DNA of 64,000 nucleotides from Pagrus major (Eukaryota; Chordata; Actinopteri; Spariformes; Sparidae): the NCBI RefSeq assembly GCF_040436345.1, contig NC_133237.1, forward strand, positions 19,845,749 to 19,909,748, given 5' to 3'. This document shows positions 1 to 12,786 of the stretch, piece after piece. The notes under the pieces were generated by a model. That model was not told the origin of the DNA, ran no database searches, and worked only from the letters and a program-made list of their open reading frames with translations. Position numbers and translations under genes: made by a program. Position 1 is the stretch's first letter. Every line of letters starts with the position of its first letter.

Positions 1-2539
1 AAAGTCACATATATATATATAGTAATATAGTGTGTATATACAGTGATCAGTGGAAAAACACAGCGCAGGCACAGAATATACTCAGTCAGGAGCAAAGATG
101 TGAGGACCGAGACAGAGAATATTATGTGTTGATGTGCTGCTGTAGAGATGACAGTGAAACGCCTGATCAGTTCAATTCATATTCACCTTCATATTCTCAA
201 ACTTTCAGAAAAAGAGGGGCAAGAGTGCTGCGCTATCTGCCGCACTAAACAAGCTATTCGATTGAAAATTTCTGCTTCAATCAAATCTTAAAATAAAGCC
301 TTCACCTTTCTCTTTCCCAATCTTCTTTTGAAAGTTTTAATGGCCCGTGAATCGATCGCTCATGCATTTTTGCAACAAATTGAACAGTGCAGAAGGATAC
401 AATAAGTGGAGAAATAAGCCGGGTACTTTGGCGCCGCGTGAGGCAGGGCTGTGGAGAAATTACCTTTATTAAGTCTACAACGACCCTATTGATTTTGTGT
501 TGTGTGCCTGCCATAATAATGAAGATGGCTGATGTCAATGCAGCCACAGTGTAATCAGTGTATGCTCTGACAGCTTCTCCCCCAAGTGATGAAGAGGAGA
601 AAGGCCAAGCTGTGACATGTAGCTGCCTGGCAGGCCCCAAAAGATTACCACTGATGTGACCACTGAGTGAAACAAATTAGTTTTTAATGTGGAAATACAG
701 ATCGAATGATCTTTAAAGTGCACATTTGAACACATACACAGCATCTGTTGTTGAAGATTAAAGGCCAAATCATTGTTTTTCTTACATGTAAATCTGAGAT
801 GCATACATATATAATTACATTATAACTAAGGATTTTTCTAAATGAACATTGTGTGTGTTTCTCAGCTAATCATAACTAAACTCATGGACTTGTTTTCCAG
901 TTTCCATGTGACATTATATTATTTTCACTTGTTAAATTTTTAGTTAATGTGAAATGATAATGTACTTTGTGTGATTCCATGTGCCATGTTTTGATCCTAA
1001 TCCACATTTGAAGAAAAAGGCAGACCACTTATGAATTTATGTAGTTAACACGTGAATATGTAGATCGACAGATTGCCCTGATAATATGTGAAATTATTTT
1101 TTTTCCATATGCTAAAATGACATTTTAGCAAGGGCAGTTATGAAAACATTTTACTCTCCAGGGTAATTTATTGACATTGCTACAGCAAACTCTGTAAACA
1201 AGCCATCTGTTTAAACAGATTATCTTAACCTCTTTATTTGAAGGTAAAAACTAGTGATATGAGCACATTCTGAAATGTGTGGACAGGAAAATTGTTTGCT
1301 TGCACGACAACTACCATAAAGTTCAACCAGGAACTCAGTCTGTGTGGGTTATGCATCAAAAGCCTGTTTGATCATCCGACTGCTTATGTTTTCGCCCTTG
1401 CCCTGTTTGACACGTTCCCATATCTCAGCCACTGCACATATTTCTTCCCTTTTTTCAGACGTTTTCAGGGAAATCTTGTTGATAGTGTGATCATACCTCT
1501 GCCTGCCTATGGTACCACTACGGACAGAGTATTTAACTAATTTATTAATTCCCTTTGTTCAGATGAAGTGATGAACAATCTAAGAGGGACTGACTTTGCT
1601 TGTCTAACTAAAAGCAAACATCAAGCCGAGTCACAGCAACATCATTTGGCTAATGCTAAGCTAACTTAGCTTGTGACTGCTATCTGTGGCCTCTTCTTTA
1701 GGATCTCCTCTCATCCTTTGGTAGTATATTCAGTTGTTTGTTTCATCGTTCCTGTTTGTTTCTTGGGTTTTTTTTGTGTCGATTTATTTAATTACTTAAT
1801 CACAATTAAGTCTAAGGCTTTGATTTACCACAACTGATCCTAAATAAACAATAAATTAAGAAAGATATAGGCCACAGGTATAAACACATTTTCCCATCAA
1901 AGCAAGGTATCATGGGCCTCTGTAACTTCACCCTCAGACTTTCCAGTAATGGAAAAAAAATCCTCAAAAACATTCGAATAAAAGTGATGTGGTGAGAATA
2001 GCATTCATCTTTTCTCATACATGCGCCCACATGTGTGCTACCTACTCATACCCGAACACATTCAGAGGCGACGAGTGTCAGGCAGACACAGATACATGCC
2101 CACACAATCCCAAATTGTAGGCTCTGATTTGACTCCTTACACATTCATATCTGGGGCCATTTCTATGTAAATTGGCAGCTCTTCTGTATCCCTTGACGTT
2201 GTCATTCACCGCTCAGGCAACACTAGCCACAGGACAAATTTTGGAGCAGCGGAGGAGACTTTGATCCTGCTGAATACAAATGATGACACGGCTCAACAAA
2301 GAGGCCTTTCACACGCACTCCTCTGTCATGCCAGGCCGTTGCCTTGAAGGCACGTGGTGGTCAGATTAGCCACACTTGAACCTGCTAAACCACTAAGAGA
2401 TGCTCAGCCATGGAAAGATATGCAGCAGTACTGTCTGTCAGCCTTCAGCGATGAAACGATCAGACGTTGGATCGATTTGTTGACGGTCACACATTTAACC
2501 AAACAAAATTGTGTCTGACTTTGCGTGACTAGTTTATCA

Positions 2540-2813
2540 TATACATTTCAAACATTTGCTGCTTTTATGTTCTCCAGAATGAGAATTTGCTGCTTTCTTC
2601 AATTACAAAAATATTGTAAATTCAATATATTTTGCATTTGTGCTGTTGATCAGATGAAACAAGACATTTGAGGATGTGACATTGCTCTCTTGGAAATTGT
2701 GAAGGCTGTTTGCTGACTTGAAAATTAAACTTTAATAGATCAATCAGCGACTGACAAATAGACGGATTATTTCATAACGACAGTGGTGAAAATAAATAAC
2801 AGTTGCAGCCCTA
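2540..2813 (-). repeat. MITE copy, 'gggctgcaact' family, reverse orientation
   Basis: The right end reads, on the minus strand, TAGGGCTGCAACTG. The interior shares word order with the fuller copy at 39673-39995 (a run of T/A-rich words, then the block around 'catttgaggatgtgac'). It is a decayed copy of a very common teleost terminal-inverted-repeat element, probably hAT-like. The left limit is approximate. Confidence 0.6.
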
Positions 2814-5800
2814 CTTGCCTCCAGCTTTGCTATTCTTTCAGTAGCAGATGGAAGAGAGTTAGCACCTCTAAGGGAGATAAAAACAGTGACCTGTTCTTAG
2901 AGAGAGAAAAGTTGTCATACATCATCTTTAAACTTAATCAACAGTGCACTCTGTCCTTTGTCTCAAAGTTCCCTGCAGATAAGGGATGAGACGGGCAGAC
3001 TTATAGAGGCCGGTTGGACACAGCGTGTGAAGGTTCAGAGAGGGGTGATATATATTCGCTGAGATGTTGGCTCTCTGTAACTTATTGCTCCTCTAAAGCC
3101 TTTTTTATGTAGCGAGAAATCTTCATGTCTTCCACCTTGATGTGCAGAGTGCCGGCTCTCTGCGAGATGATGGACAGTCAGTCTGTGCACTACAGGCAGT
3201 CCTCTCTGTTCTGTCTCAGCTTCTCGGTTTCATTATTCGCCTCTTCAGCTCTCTGCAAGATGGAAGTAACCTTGCTCTCACTGTTACCTTCCTCGCTGGT
3301 GCCGGCTGAGCATGCAGGATTTTTTGTGCGGTTGCTCTCAGTGTGTTGAGCATCCAGAAATTTAGATTTGTTTACTTAGATTGATTACGTATTTAGACCC
3401 ACTTTGTATTTCTTCAGTATTTTCATTAGATTAAACCCAATAGTCATTCTTCTTTTAGCTTTGTTTTGGTGTTACATCTCCTGAGGGAAAAACTGTCTTT
3501 CTTAGCCAGACTCTAACTTTTCTTTCAATAAACAGTTGCAAACTGTCGGTTTTTAGAGCTAAAAACAGTAGGATGCCACCAAAAATAATGCTGTTAGAGT
3601 GGTAAGAGTGAACTAAACAATAAAGTTACAGGCTAGAAGACAAAAGAAATGAGCTAAATGTTGCTAAAAAGCTCCATGGAAACAGTAAGGTGATAATTCA
3701 TCACTAGGCGCAGCTCTTTTCACATGAAAGTGGTCATTTAAAGTAATATTAGGTCATTTTGCATATTTGGATCACCAATTATCTCTCTCACTTTCCAATA
3801 GATTTATAGCTGAAACTATGTCAGTCAGTCCTCTAGCTGATGAACTGAAAATGATCTGATCGAAGTTTGTTGATAAATTACTTTTTGAATTTAGAAATAT
3901 CGACTAAAAATGAATTATTTGCTTGTTTACCTCCAAAACCATGAATACTTTCTTGTTTTTTTGTTGTTTAATCGGTGTGGGCTTTGGGATATGTTGATTT
4001 CTATCATTATTTTAAAAAAACAAAACATTTTATGAGCTAAAAGGAACATTTCACCCAGAAATAAAACCTCAGTCATTATCTAATCACCCCTATGCCCATG
4101 GAAACGCTAGTTAAGTTTTGTAATCCTCAAAACATTTCAGGTGATTAAACACTAATAAACTAATTTTTGCCAATGGATCCTCCTAAATTCCCCTTAATCC
4201 TAACCACTGGAGAAGAAAAAGAAGTAAAAGATAAGTTCTTGTAATCGTTAATGTACACAATTGTTCCAGATGGATCTAGATGGGTCATATTTCTCCACAT
4301 ACTGCGGCAGCTTACTCCATTGTGCAGTGTCGTATCCGGTGGAGTGCGAGCCGATGTTCTTTCACCCCATCGGAGAACATCAACTCATGAGTGTAATCTG
4401 CTGTCAGATCATAGCCTGATAACTTTGTGCCTGTGTGTAACTCGAATCACTACCAACACCATGAGTAAGCCCCGTTTTTCCACCTCCTCTCACTCACTCT
4501 CCTCTCCACCTCACGGCCCGGCCCACCCCTCACTCTCAGACAGAGAAACTCATTATAGCTAAGGATTAGATTGATCAGCATGAGGGGGGAGATGCCCAGT
4601 GGAGAGGCAGCATGCCTGGGCCAAGCAATTTATGCCAACAATGGAGCTCATCTCTGCATATCCTGGCTGCTTCACAGAGGAAAACACTCAGTGGCAAACC
4701 ACTGGCTGAAGCACACAAACACAAACTCATCCACAGTAAGACACAATCATACGTGCTGGTCATTTATTTTAACTCAGCTTATTTCAAGCAGTTTTAAGGT
4801 TTATAATTAATAGCAGAAATTACAAAAATCTGCCGATGGTTACTGAGATGTGACTAAGAGTAAGCCTAGAAACTTGTGTCACACACACACGCACACACAC
4901 ATATGCAGTCTATACAGTTGCATTCTGCTGCACAGAGAGAAAAAGCTCCCAGTAATGGAACATTTCCCCCCCACACAACAATTCATTTTCAAGGCCAAAA
5001 TTTCCTCCTCTAAGTGGGTTTGCCTCTACAGGAAAGAGAGAGCCTCTTGCCATTGCCCTGGAAACCAGAGAGAGTAAATACAAGTGGGATTGGGTTGGTG
5101 CTCTGCTGCACGTCTTCACAGTAGCCTCATCTCGCTCCTTCTGCACCCTTGGCCTATCTATATTTCCCAGCGGGGGAAATATTGGCTTCAGTACCTGCCT
5201 CCCCTGACTCAGGAATCCTCAGCTGCTCAAGGTATGTGTTCATGAGTAAGCGTACATGTTCATGTGTGTGCGCCTAATGTTGCGGAGGTTAATAACGGAT
5301 TAAGCATCAAAGTGGTGAGCGCTGGAACCACCGAGTATTTCCATAAATTAACTTCACCTTTTGTCTCTATTTCTTCCTTATTTGTACCTCCTTATCATTA
5401 TTTTGGGGTGGAAATCCATGCAAATGAGACTATGTCTAATCCTGTCCCTGGTTAGGGGTGATAATGGATCCTTTTGTTGTTTACAGTAAGGAATTATCAA
5501 CAGGCAGGTGGAGAAGTGGGCACCTCATGGAGATCCTGTCACTGCTATTTCACTTCATTTTGTGTTTTTCTGGCTGAAGTGTGCTCCTGTTGAAGCTCCA
5601 TAATAGCTCAGAAAATTGTGTCTCAGCTGTGGAAAATGGGAATACACACAAGAGATCAAGAATCTTAACATTATGGAAACAAATGAGGGTTGTTTTTCGG
5701 TGAGACACATTTTCTCGCCATATCTCAGCTCCCTTATCGATTTGTCATCTGTACATAAAAGCTTTTGAAATGAGCCCAAACTGTGCAGGCCCTAATTAGA

Positions 5801-8800
5801 CCCATTAAGGATGCTAATTACATACCTGAAAAATGGTCAACAAATAAAGACAACCAAGTGCAGATCCCGGCTTCCCCGAAGGCAGACACTGGGAACAGTG
5901 TGCCCATAATCCCTTTCACCACACAGATGCTGTCCTTGGCCTGAGACAGAGCAGCATCCCGCAGGCAAAGACTTGTTCTATCTGCACAGAGGAGATAACT
6001 GCACCACACCCAGCCTCGAGTCTTCCAACGCCCCCACTCCACCACCACCAACCTGCTTCTGCACACCATCCATCCTCTTGGCCTTCCAAATTTCCTCACT
6101 GTCCATTGCAGCACACACACACACGCTCAAACTGAAACACAATGCGACTGCAAACTCACTAGAAAGAAGAAAGACTGGAGTTAAAAATGAGTTTGAACAG
6201 CAAAGTGAAGGCAAAGCTTTTTTTATTCCCCTCTCCTCCTGCTCTGTTGTTGGCAGTCTGTATCTCCGCTGATCCAGTCACTTTGAAGTGAGCAGCCTTT
6301 GATTTGGACAAAGATTAGGGAATTTGATCCCCATTTTAAAGACGCTGGCACACAGGGGTTGTTTTCATGGCCATGAAAAAAAATCATTTTGACTAAAAAT
6401 CAATGGCCGATTCCAGATGGGGCCTTCTTGCCTGTGAGTGGAGTGCATCCCTGGGTGTGTCAGTGTGTCTGCAAAGTGTTATCAGGCAACCCACTGGCAA
6501 AGGAGATTATTATATTGACTCCACGCTCACAGTTCAGTGGTGCTCGCCAATGACAAGTATCTAGCTGCGACAACAGGTGGATAGAGAGCTGTCATACTGC
6601 ACGATGACACACCAGAAGCAATCTCAGCCAAGAGCCCTTACCAGCGTAGATAACAGGGACATCATCATCTCTGTGGTGCTTCGATATAAAATGAAGCAGC
6701 GTACTCATGCTGCAACCACTTAAAAAGCATCATAGTTGAACTACTCCTCTTGTAAAAGAGTCCCAGTGTTCAGATAGATTAGAGGTTGTTTTCAGGCAAA
6801 TGATGAGGTTTTGACAGATCTGTCACTGAGATTTTAAGTCTTTGTTTGGTAGGTAGTAGACTTCACAAACGTCATCTTGCAATGCTTTGAGCACTATCAG
6901 CAACATTTCATTCACTTTTATAATTCTGTATGAAGTTTCACCAGAAAAAGTGTTGGCAATGTACATTTCTGCAAACTCTGGATGATATGTTTAAATTTTA
7001 CATTTCTTTCAGTTAAATTTTCTATTCTATTTGTGACACAGTGCCTATGATCTGCTAAGGTTTAGGCACAAAAACCATTTGGCTAGGGTTAGGAAACCAT
7101 CATGTTTTGCCTGAAAGTACCTTGTTTTGTGGCCACAAACACGGCTGGAAAGTCTTGAACCGCGGCAGCGTTCTTGCCTGTAACTCCACCACCGTCCCCT
7201 CCGTCTCCCCTGGTCATAGACATGTGATGTTAGCATTATATGACACGTTTTGTAGAAATGTCATGATGGTACATAGCCTACGACATGTACAAACATGAAT
7301 ATATCAGTGATTTGCAGCAATGTTAACTGCCAACATTTTTATCATGGTGATTGGGCTGCGATCCCTTTAATGTCTCTTGTTGTATTAGGCCACTGTGAGC
7401 ATTGTTGGAAAGCAGGACTGATTTATAGCAATATTGGATTAAAAAGAATATTTCATAAATGTGATGAATTAACTTGACAGGGAGTCAATTTACTGGATTA
7501 GCCAAAAACAGACCTCCCCATCTGGTTGTTTGACTTTGAGACTGCTTCTCTATTAAATCTCCACAAAAATGATACATTGTATTTCGATATTGAGAAATGA
7601 AGACATACATTGTGAAAGATCTTCTTCAATATTTCCGACCTACACGTACTACCGAAACTATCTGCATGACTATGTTTACCTCTAGGAGCCATCGTTAAGG
7701 CTTAATTGAACAGAGAATTGAACAGAGAACTGACCTGATGAAGACTCATCATAAGGTCAGTCTTCCCTCACTATTTATTGTCACAAAGATGATGATACAG
7801 AGTGACAAGTACCTGAAAACTAACACCTGCAGGTGGTTAAGATTACATCTATGTCCACTTTCATTACTGGTATTAAACTACATTTTTGTTGCATCCCGTG
7901 GACCTTAATCAGAACACATTGCTTCGTAAATGGGAACTTAATGAAAGTACCATGTGGGTGTCAGCATGAGCTATAAGCTGTGTAGTCAGTCTCATTGGAC
8001 GGGAAGCATTAAATGCAATTGATTATATGAGCCCCTGGCAATTGTGAGTGCAGAGCAAGTTTTTATTATGCAGCTTCCTTTCAAAAGAGCCCATTCCACT
8101 GCTGGTGTTCAGAGAGAAGAGTGCACGATCCTATTCCTTTCAAAACTCTTTATCTCTCTTTCTGAATTCACTGTTTTCCTCTCCTCTCTGTCTCTCACTC
8201 CCTGTGTCTCGCTCTCTGTCTCTCTCCTCCATTGCCAGTCCAACAGCTGCTTCTCCTCTGGCCAGCCTCCAAATGGATGACTGAGGAGAGTGAATGGGTT
8301 TTTAATTTCACTTGTTAATGCTGGTTTCCCTCCCTCGACCTGCGGTGCCAACACCGCCAGATAGGAAGAAAACTTGGAGTGGGAGAAGGGGGAATAAAAC
8401 AGCAGTCTGAGAACAACACGATCTGAACGTCAAACCTTCAAATTAAGAGTCTATTGATTAGACACGAGTCAAGCTATCTGAAGAGTTTCATTCTCCTTTC
8501 TCTACTATTTTGTTGGTTAATTAATCATGAAAGGTTTTAATCAAGTATCTCAGAGGAGACGTGGAGGAACAGTGACATTGTTGCGTTACTCCCAGAGCAG
8601 AGACGTCTGTCACTGCCGCCTGTCTGTTTTTAAAACTCTGAATGAAACCCCAGACAGGTGCATACAGATGCCTCAGGCAAGATGGCTGCTGCACATGTGC
8701 AGAGAGACGACCACAAACCACCGTGAAATCCACTTCATGATTCGACACTTTTCACCTCATACCAACACTTTTACACTGCCCACATGACCTGTCAGTGAAC

Positions 8801-8828
8801 CGTTTCTGCGTCATCAAATGAATAAGTA

Positions 8829-8893
8829 AATCAGAATCAGAATCAGAAATACTTTATTGATCCCTGAGGGGAAATTGCTTGTGTTACAGCTGC
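8829..8893 (+). repeat. Non-LTR retrotransposon 3' tail fragment
   Basis: A short (tcagaa)n run is followed by a block containing 'actttattgatccctgagg' and 'ggaaattg'. This is a widespread teleost motif, the 3' end of a LINE/SINE whose opposite strand carries AATAAAG. Only about 65 bp remain. The family (Rex, RTE/Expander or a SINE using that tail) was not determined. Confidence 0.6.
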
Positions 8894-9078
8894 TCCCAGA
8901 AAAATAAAACTATATAGGGGCCAAATGTGGAAAGTTGAAAAACATCTCAGGTGGATAGTTCTGATCTTCTCAGGATGACACACAGTAGACACAAACATAC
9001 TTTAACTTTTTGGGATGTTTTTGAGCAGTTACAGAGACTTATATTAATTTATTGGAAAACTAACCCTAATCCTCACCA

Positions 9079-9196
9079 AGGTCCAATTTGTAAGAGAGTT
9101 GATTATTGAGTTTCATTCTCAACTCATCAAAGACTGATGCACAAATTGGCCGGCCCAATCTACTGGCAGTGCAACCTACAAATTAGACCTTTAAAC
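9079..9196. repeat. Short inverted-repeat element (about 115 bp)
   Basis: It starts with AAGGTCCAATTTGTAAG and ends with CTACAAATTAGACCTTT, which are near-perfect reverse complements. The layout is that of a miniature inverted-repeat transposable element with no coding capacity. The flanking target duplication was not resolved. Confidence 0.6.
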
Positions 9197-9878
9197 CCGA
9201 GTAGATCTCCGCAGACTTTATTCTCAGTCAATGACATGAATGGCTTGAGTGTATTTATTTCTGGCCTTTTAAATTTAACCCTTTACTGAAGACCTCTCAG
9301 TAGGCTTTAAGTTGTATGAGCTTGGGTTGTCTCAATTCGATGCCACTTTCATGCCGCTTTCCAAGTCCTTGGACTATGATTTGTTGCTCTGAAGAGCCAG
9401 AGAAACAAATCTATGATGCTATGATGTCATGAGTTTTGTTTGTGTTAAGTACCTACATTACATCTGAGGGATTTGTATGTGTGACAGTGGTGTTGCACAC
9501 CAAATCGCACAAAATGCCAATTTCTACATAATGTCCTTGTCTTCTTTCGCAGCCCTAACCTTCAGACTTTATATTGCCTGAACTTAACCTTGGTCTTAGA
9601 TGAGTATTTCCCTTCTCCTCCCCCTGTCCTCTTTCTTTTATTAGTTTTGTTCTTTTGGTTTGGGCTTCAGTGCATTAGGGAGTTGCCACCAATACAAGAA
9701 AGAACAAGTATAATGTGGACAAAAGTTCCGAGCAAGTACAAGTTCATCACTCATAGAGTGCTGATGTTAGTCCCTTATCCAAACCTTAACCCAATTGGAT
9801 TGGCCTCCGTCTCAAATTGCACCATCCGTCCCCAATTAAAGAGGCTGAGATGTGCTCCTGAAAGTAGCCTAAGACTCC

Positions 9879-9927
<49 letters not shown>

Positions 9928-9944
9928 ACACACACACTCACACA
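9879..9944. repeat. (CT)n/(CA)n microsatellite
   Basis: A CT dinucleotide run of about 50 bp with a few interruptions passes into a short CA run. It lies in intergenic DNA and is likely length-polymorphic. Confidence 0.9.
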
Positions 9945-10656
9945 TCAAACTGCTGTACATAACACTTTAAACTTCCTCCAGCTGTTGCCAGGGAAACATT
10001 TCAATTAAATGTGTTCCTCTGCCGTCTTGGCACCTAGCGAGTCTCATGATAACTGGTGAAGACAATAAAGTACTAAAACATAAAGTTACAATGATCAATA
10101 CAATGTGACAATGTATTTAGACTACGAGTTGCAGGTTCAGCATGCAAATAAGGCGAATGTCAGAGATGTTAAACACAGCTGGAGCTGAGTCTGAATTCAA
10201 CAGACAGAAAAAATGTATCGTGTTTAAAGAGTAAACAAAGGTTCCATACACCAGAGACACATTCGAAATGACAGGTGACGCGGCTGTGAAACTTATAAAC
10301 AGTACATAACCCCTTTAAACCTAGTGCCTGTGGCATGCAGCTGGATGAGTTGTGACATTGGTCCTAAGTGAGATGGATTACAGAGAGCCTGTTTGATTTG
10401 AATAACAAGCAATTTAGTGGCTCAGATGTGATGCTGCAGAGGGGCAGGTCTTTGGCAGGAGGAGGCCACAAGCTCCCAGTACAGCAGGTGCTGGGTTTAA
10501 AAGATCCACTTGTCTTGTGTTGGTCTACCTGTTGCAGCGTACTCCAGCTGGGGGATAGAAGGGTGGAGTATGGTTTACAGCGGCTACTCTTTACTCTTTA
10601 ACTAACTACCCCAGCAGCTTGTTAGCAAGCAGACTCACCATCACATAATTGCAAGA

Positions 10657-11391
10657 AAGAGGTGGGAAGAAACAAAGCACAAATACGTTGTTACTGTACT
10701 TAAGTCGATTTTTCTTGAGTATTTATTTTTCTGACCACTTTTTACTTTTACTCCCTACATTTTTACACAAATATCTGTACTTTTGACACCTTACATTTTC
10801 AAAACAGGTTTAGGCTACTTTAGTTTTAATGCATTTGAAGAGGATTATCAATTATTTTTATTTTTGCATCACTGCACACTGCATTTCCAGCATCACAAGG
10901 ATGATTTCAACCTATCAGTGCATCACTCAGGGCAGACGTAGCGAGACAAAACCGTAGCAAGGCGGAAACAGACATAGAGGGAGACTCGAATGGGGAGAAA
11001 ACTTGTGTAAGTGTCTCGAATCTGCAGAGACCCTGCAGCCTTCTGCCTGGATTTACTTATTTTCTCAGTAAGTTCCTGTGCTTTGGGCGCTTTACCAGCC
11101 CAAAATGTCAGTATTTGACGTCCTGGAATGAGACTCAACAGTCAAATGTGTTTCTGGTGCGTTTATGATCAGCTTGGATGAATCCTACTGATCTGCCTTT
11201 ATGTTTATATTAATATGTCGAGGTTCAGTTGACTACTTGTCACAGACAGGGCCAGTAGAAATGTCCTTCAGAGGGAGAGACATGTTTTCTTAGTTTTTTG
11301 ACTTTATCACTTTTACTTGAGTGAAGACATCTGTTTTTATACAAGTATCTGTACTACTTGAGTGAAGAATGTGTGCTTTTACCTCCTCTGC
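10657..11391. repeat. Inverted-repeat element, 'CAGAGGTGGGAA' family
   Basis: The left end reads AGAGGTGGGAAGAAAC and the right end, reversed, CAGAGGAGGTAAAAGCAC. The inner flanks carry the characteristic 'ttttacttttactccctacattttt' and 'cttttacttgagtgaag' wording of an abundant fish element. No transposase frame is present, so it is non-autonomous. Partial relatives sit at 36903-37055 and 60391-60560. Confidence 0.6.
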
Positions 11392-12254
11392 ACAAAGCAA
11401 AAGACATTCAACACAAAAATGCTAATTGTAGCTCTGTAGAGGCATGATGATATAGAAAAGACACAATGAAAGACCATCAGTGAATAAAGTGACAAAATGA
11501 TTACACAACAAAAAAAGAGAGCTAAAAATAAAAAAGGAAAAAAGATAATTTCACTTGCAAAGAAACACTGAAGTTGGTCATGTCTTGAAGAAAGTCAGCT
11601 CTGATAATGTTTTAAGGTTTGAAATAAGTTTCTGGATCAACTTACTTGAGATCAGACTATTTAGTGAAATACATTTAATATTATCCAAATAATTCTTCAT
11701 TTATTTGCGTTCTTGATTTTCAGCACACTGAACAAAAGGAGGGCAAATGTTGTTTCTTGAAACAGTTTTTTCTTCAGTGAAAGAAGTAACTTCACTCCTT
11801 CTAATGTAGCTTTTCTTGACTAATTGAGACATAAAAGACAAATTCATGAACAATTTAAGAAGACACCAGGAATTCAAAGATACAAACTAGCAAATATCTT
11901 GTAAAACAAGCCAAGTAACTTTTAAATGTAAGATTTTAATTCTTGGCATGCACAGAACTTTTTGCAGTGTGGGAGGACGTGTCCCATGCAGCAGGCAAGG
12001 TGTGCCCTCTTGTGGAAAAAACTCAACATCGCAGTCAGCAATGTAATAATCAATTCCTTGATTAATTTACCAGCTCAGTGACTTGCAAAGCTCACAGCAG
12101 GGATATGTATGAACAGGTTAGAGACACATGGAGAGAATACTTCTTCAATCCATTTCTGAGAGTAAACTGGTCACAATTTCACATGAGGATTTTCTCCATA
12201 ATGACACTAATCCATAAAAATCAACAAAAAATAATAAAATAACCAAAAGCAGAA

Positions 12255-12738
12255 GCTTTGAGAACATAGACTTTATTCATTTCATATAAAAATGACACAA
12301 AAACTCAATGAAAGTTGAACAGGTGCTTCAGGTAATCTTCACAGGGACAAGAGCCAGCCTGCATCATAAACATGATCTGATGGGGAACACACACACGCGG
12401 AGGGTCGTCGCACCTTCACATCGTCACCTCAATCGCTTCACATCGACTGCTTATGAAGACAAACCTGTACAGTAAACCACCAGCAGAGGCCGGGGTAAGC
12501 CTGGGACAAACCGCTGCATCCTTCCCAATCCTCTTTCCCTGCTTTCCTCTCTTCCTACATCCCCGACTCCTCCTCACACTCCCCCTTTTTTCCCCTTTTT
12601 CTCCTTCGCCTAGTTTTCCTTTTTTCACTCTTCTTTCTGACCCTTCATGTCCCTGAGCCCTCCTTCTCTGATTGGTTCCAGACGTACCACTGAGCTCTTC
12701 TTGCCGACTCAACATTCCACAGCTGGAGACTGCACACA

Positions 12739-12786
<48 letters not shown>

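Larger units (their letters stand above)
1..12250. other. Intergenic stretch downstream of mrc2
   Basis: No open frame here combines useful length, plausible splice sites and recognisable protein similarity; the short frames present look random. It holds AT-rich single-copy-looking DNA, CT- and CA-rich simple repeats and four dispersed elements (listed separately near 2.5-2.8, 8.8, 9.1 and 10.7-11.4 kb). Blocks near 2.15-2.4, 5.5-5.83, 6.28-6.6 and 8.0-8.3 kb are less AT-biased, carry homeodomain-type TAAT cores and read like conserved non-coding DNA, but that is an impression without alignment. In mammals the gene beyond MRC2 is MARCHF10; no exon of it was recognised. Confidence 0.6.

Noticed and set aside
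8521-8787. Overlapping open frames of 75-86 codons on both strands
   Set aside because: No splice context, no recognisable motif, and similar lengths on both strands point to chance.
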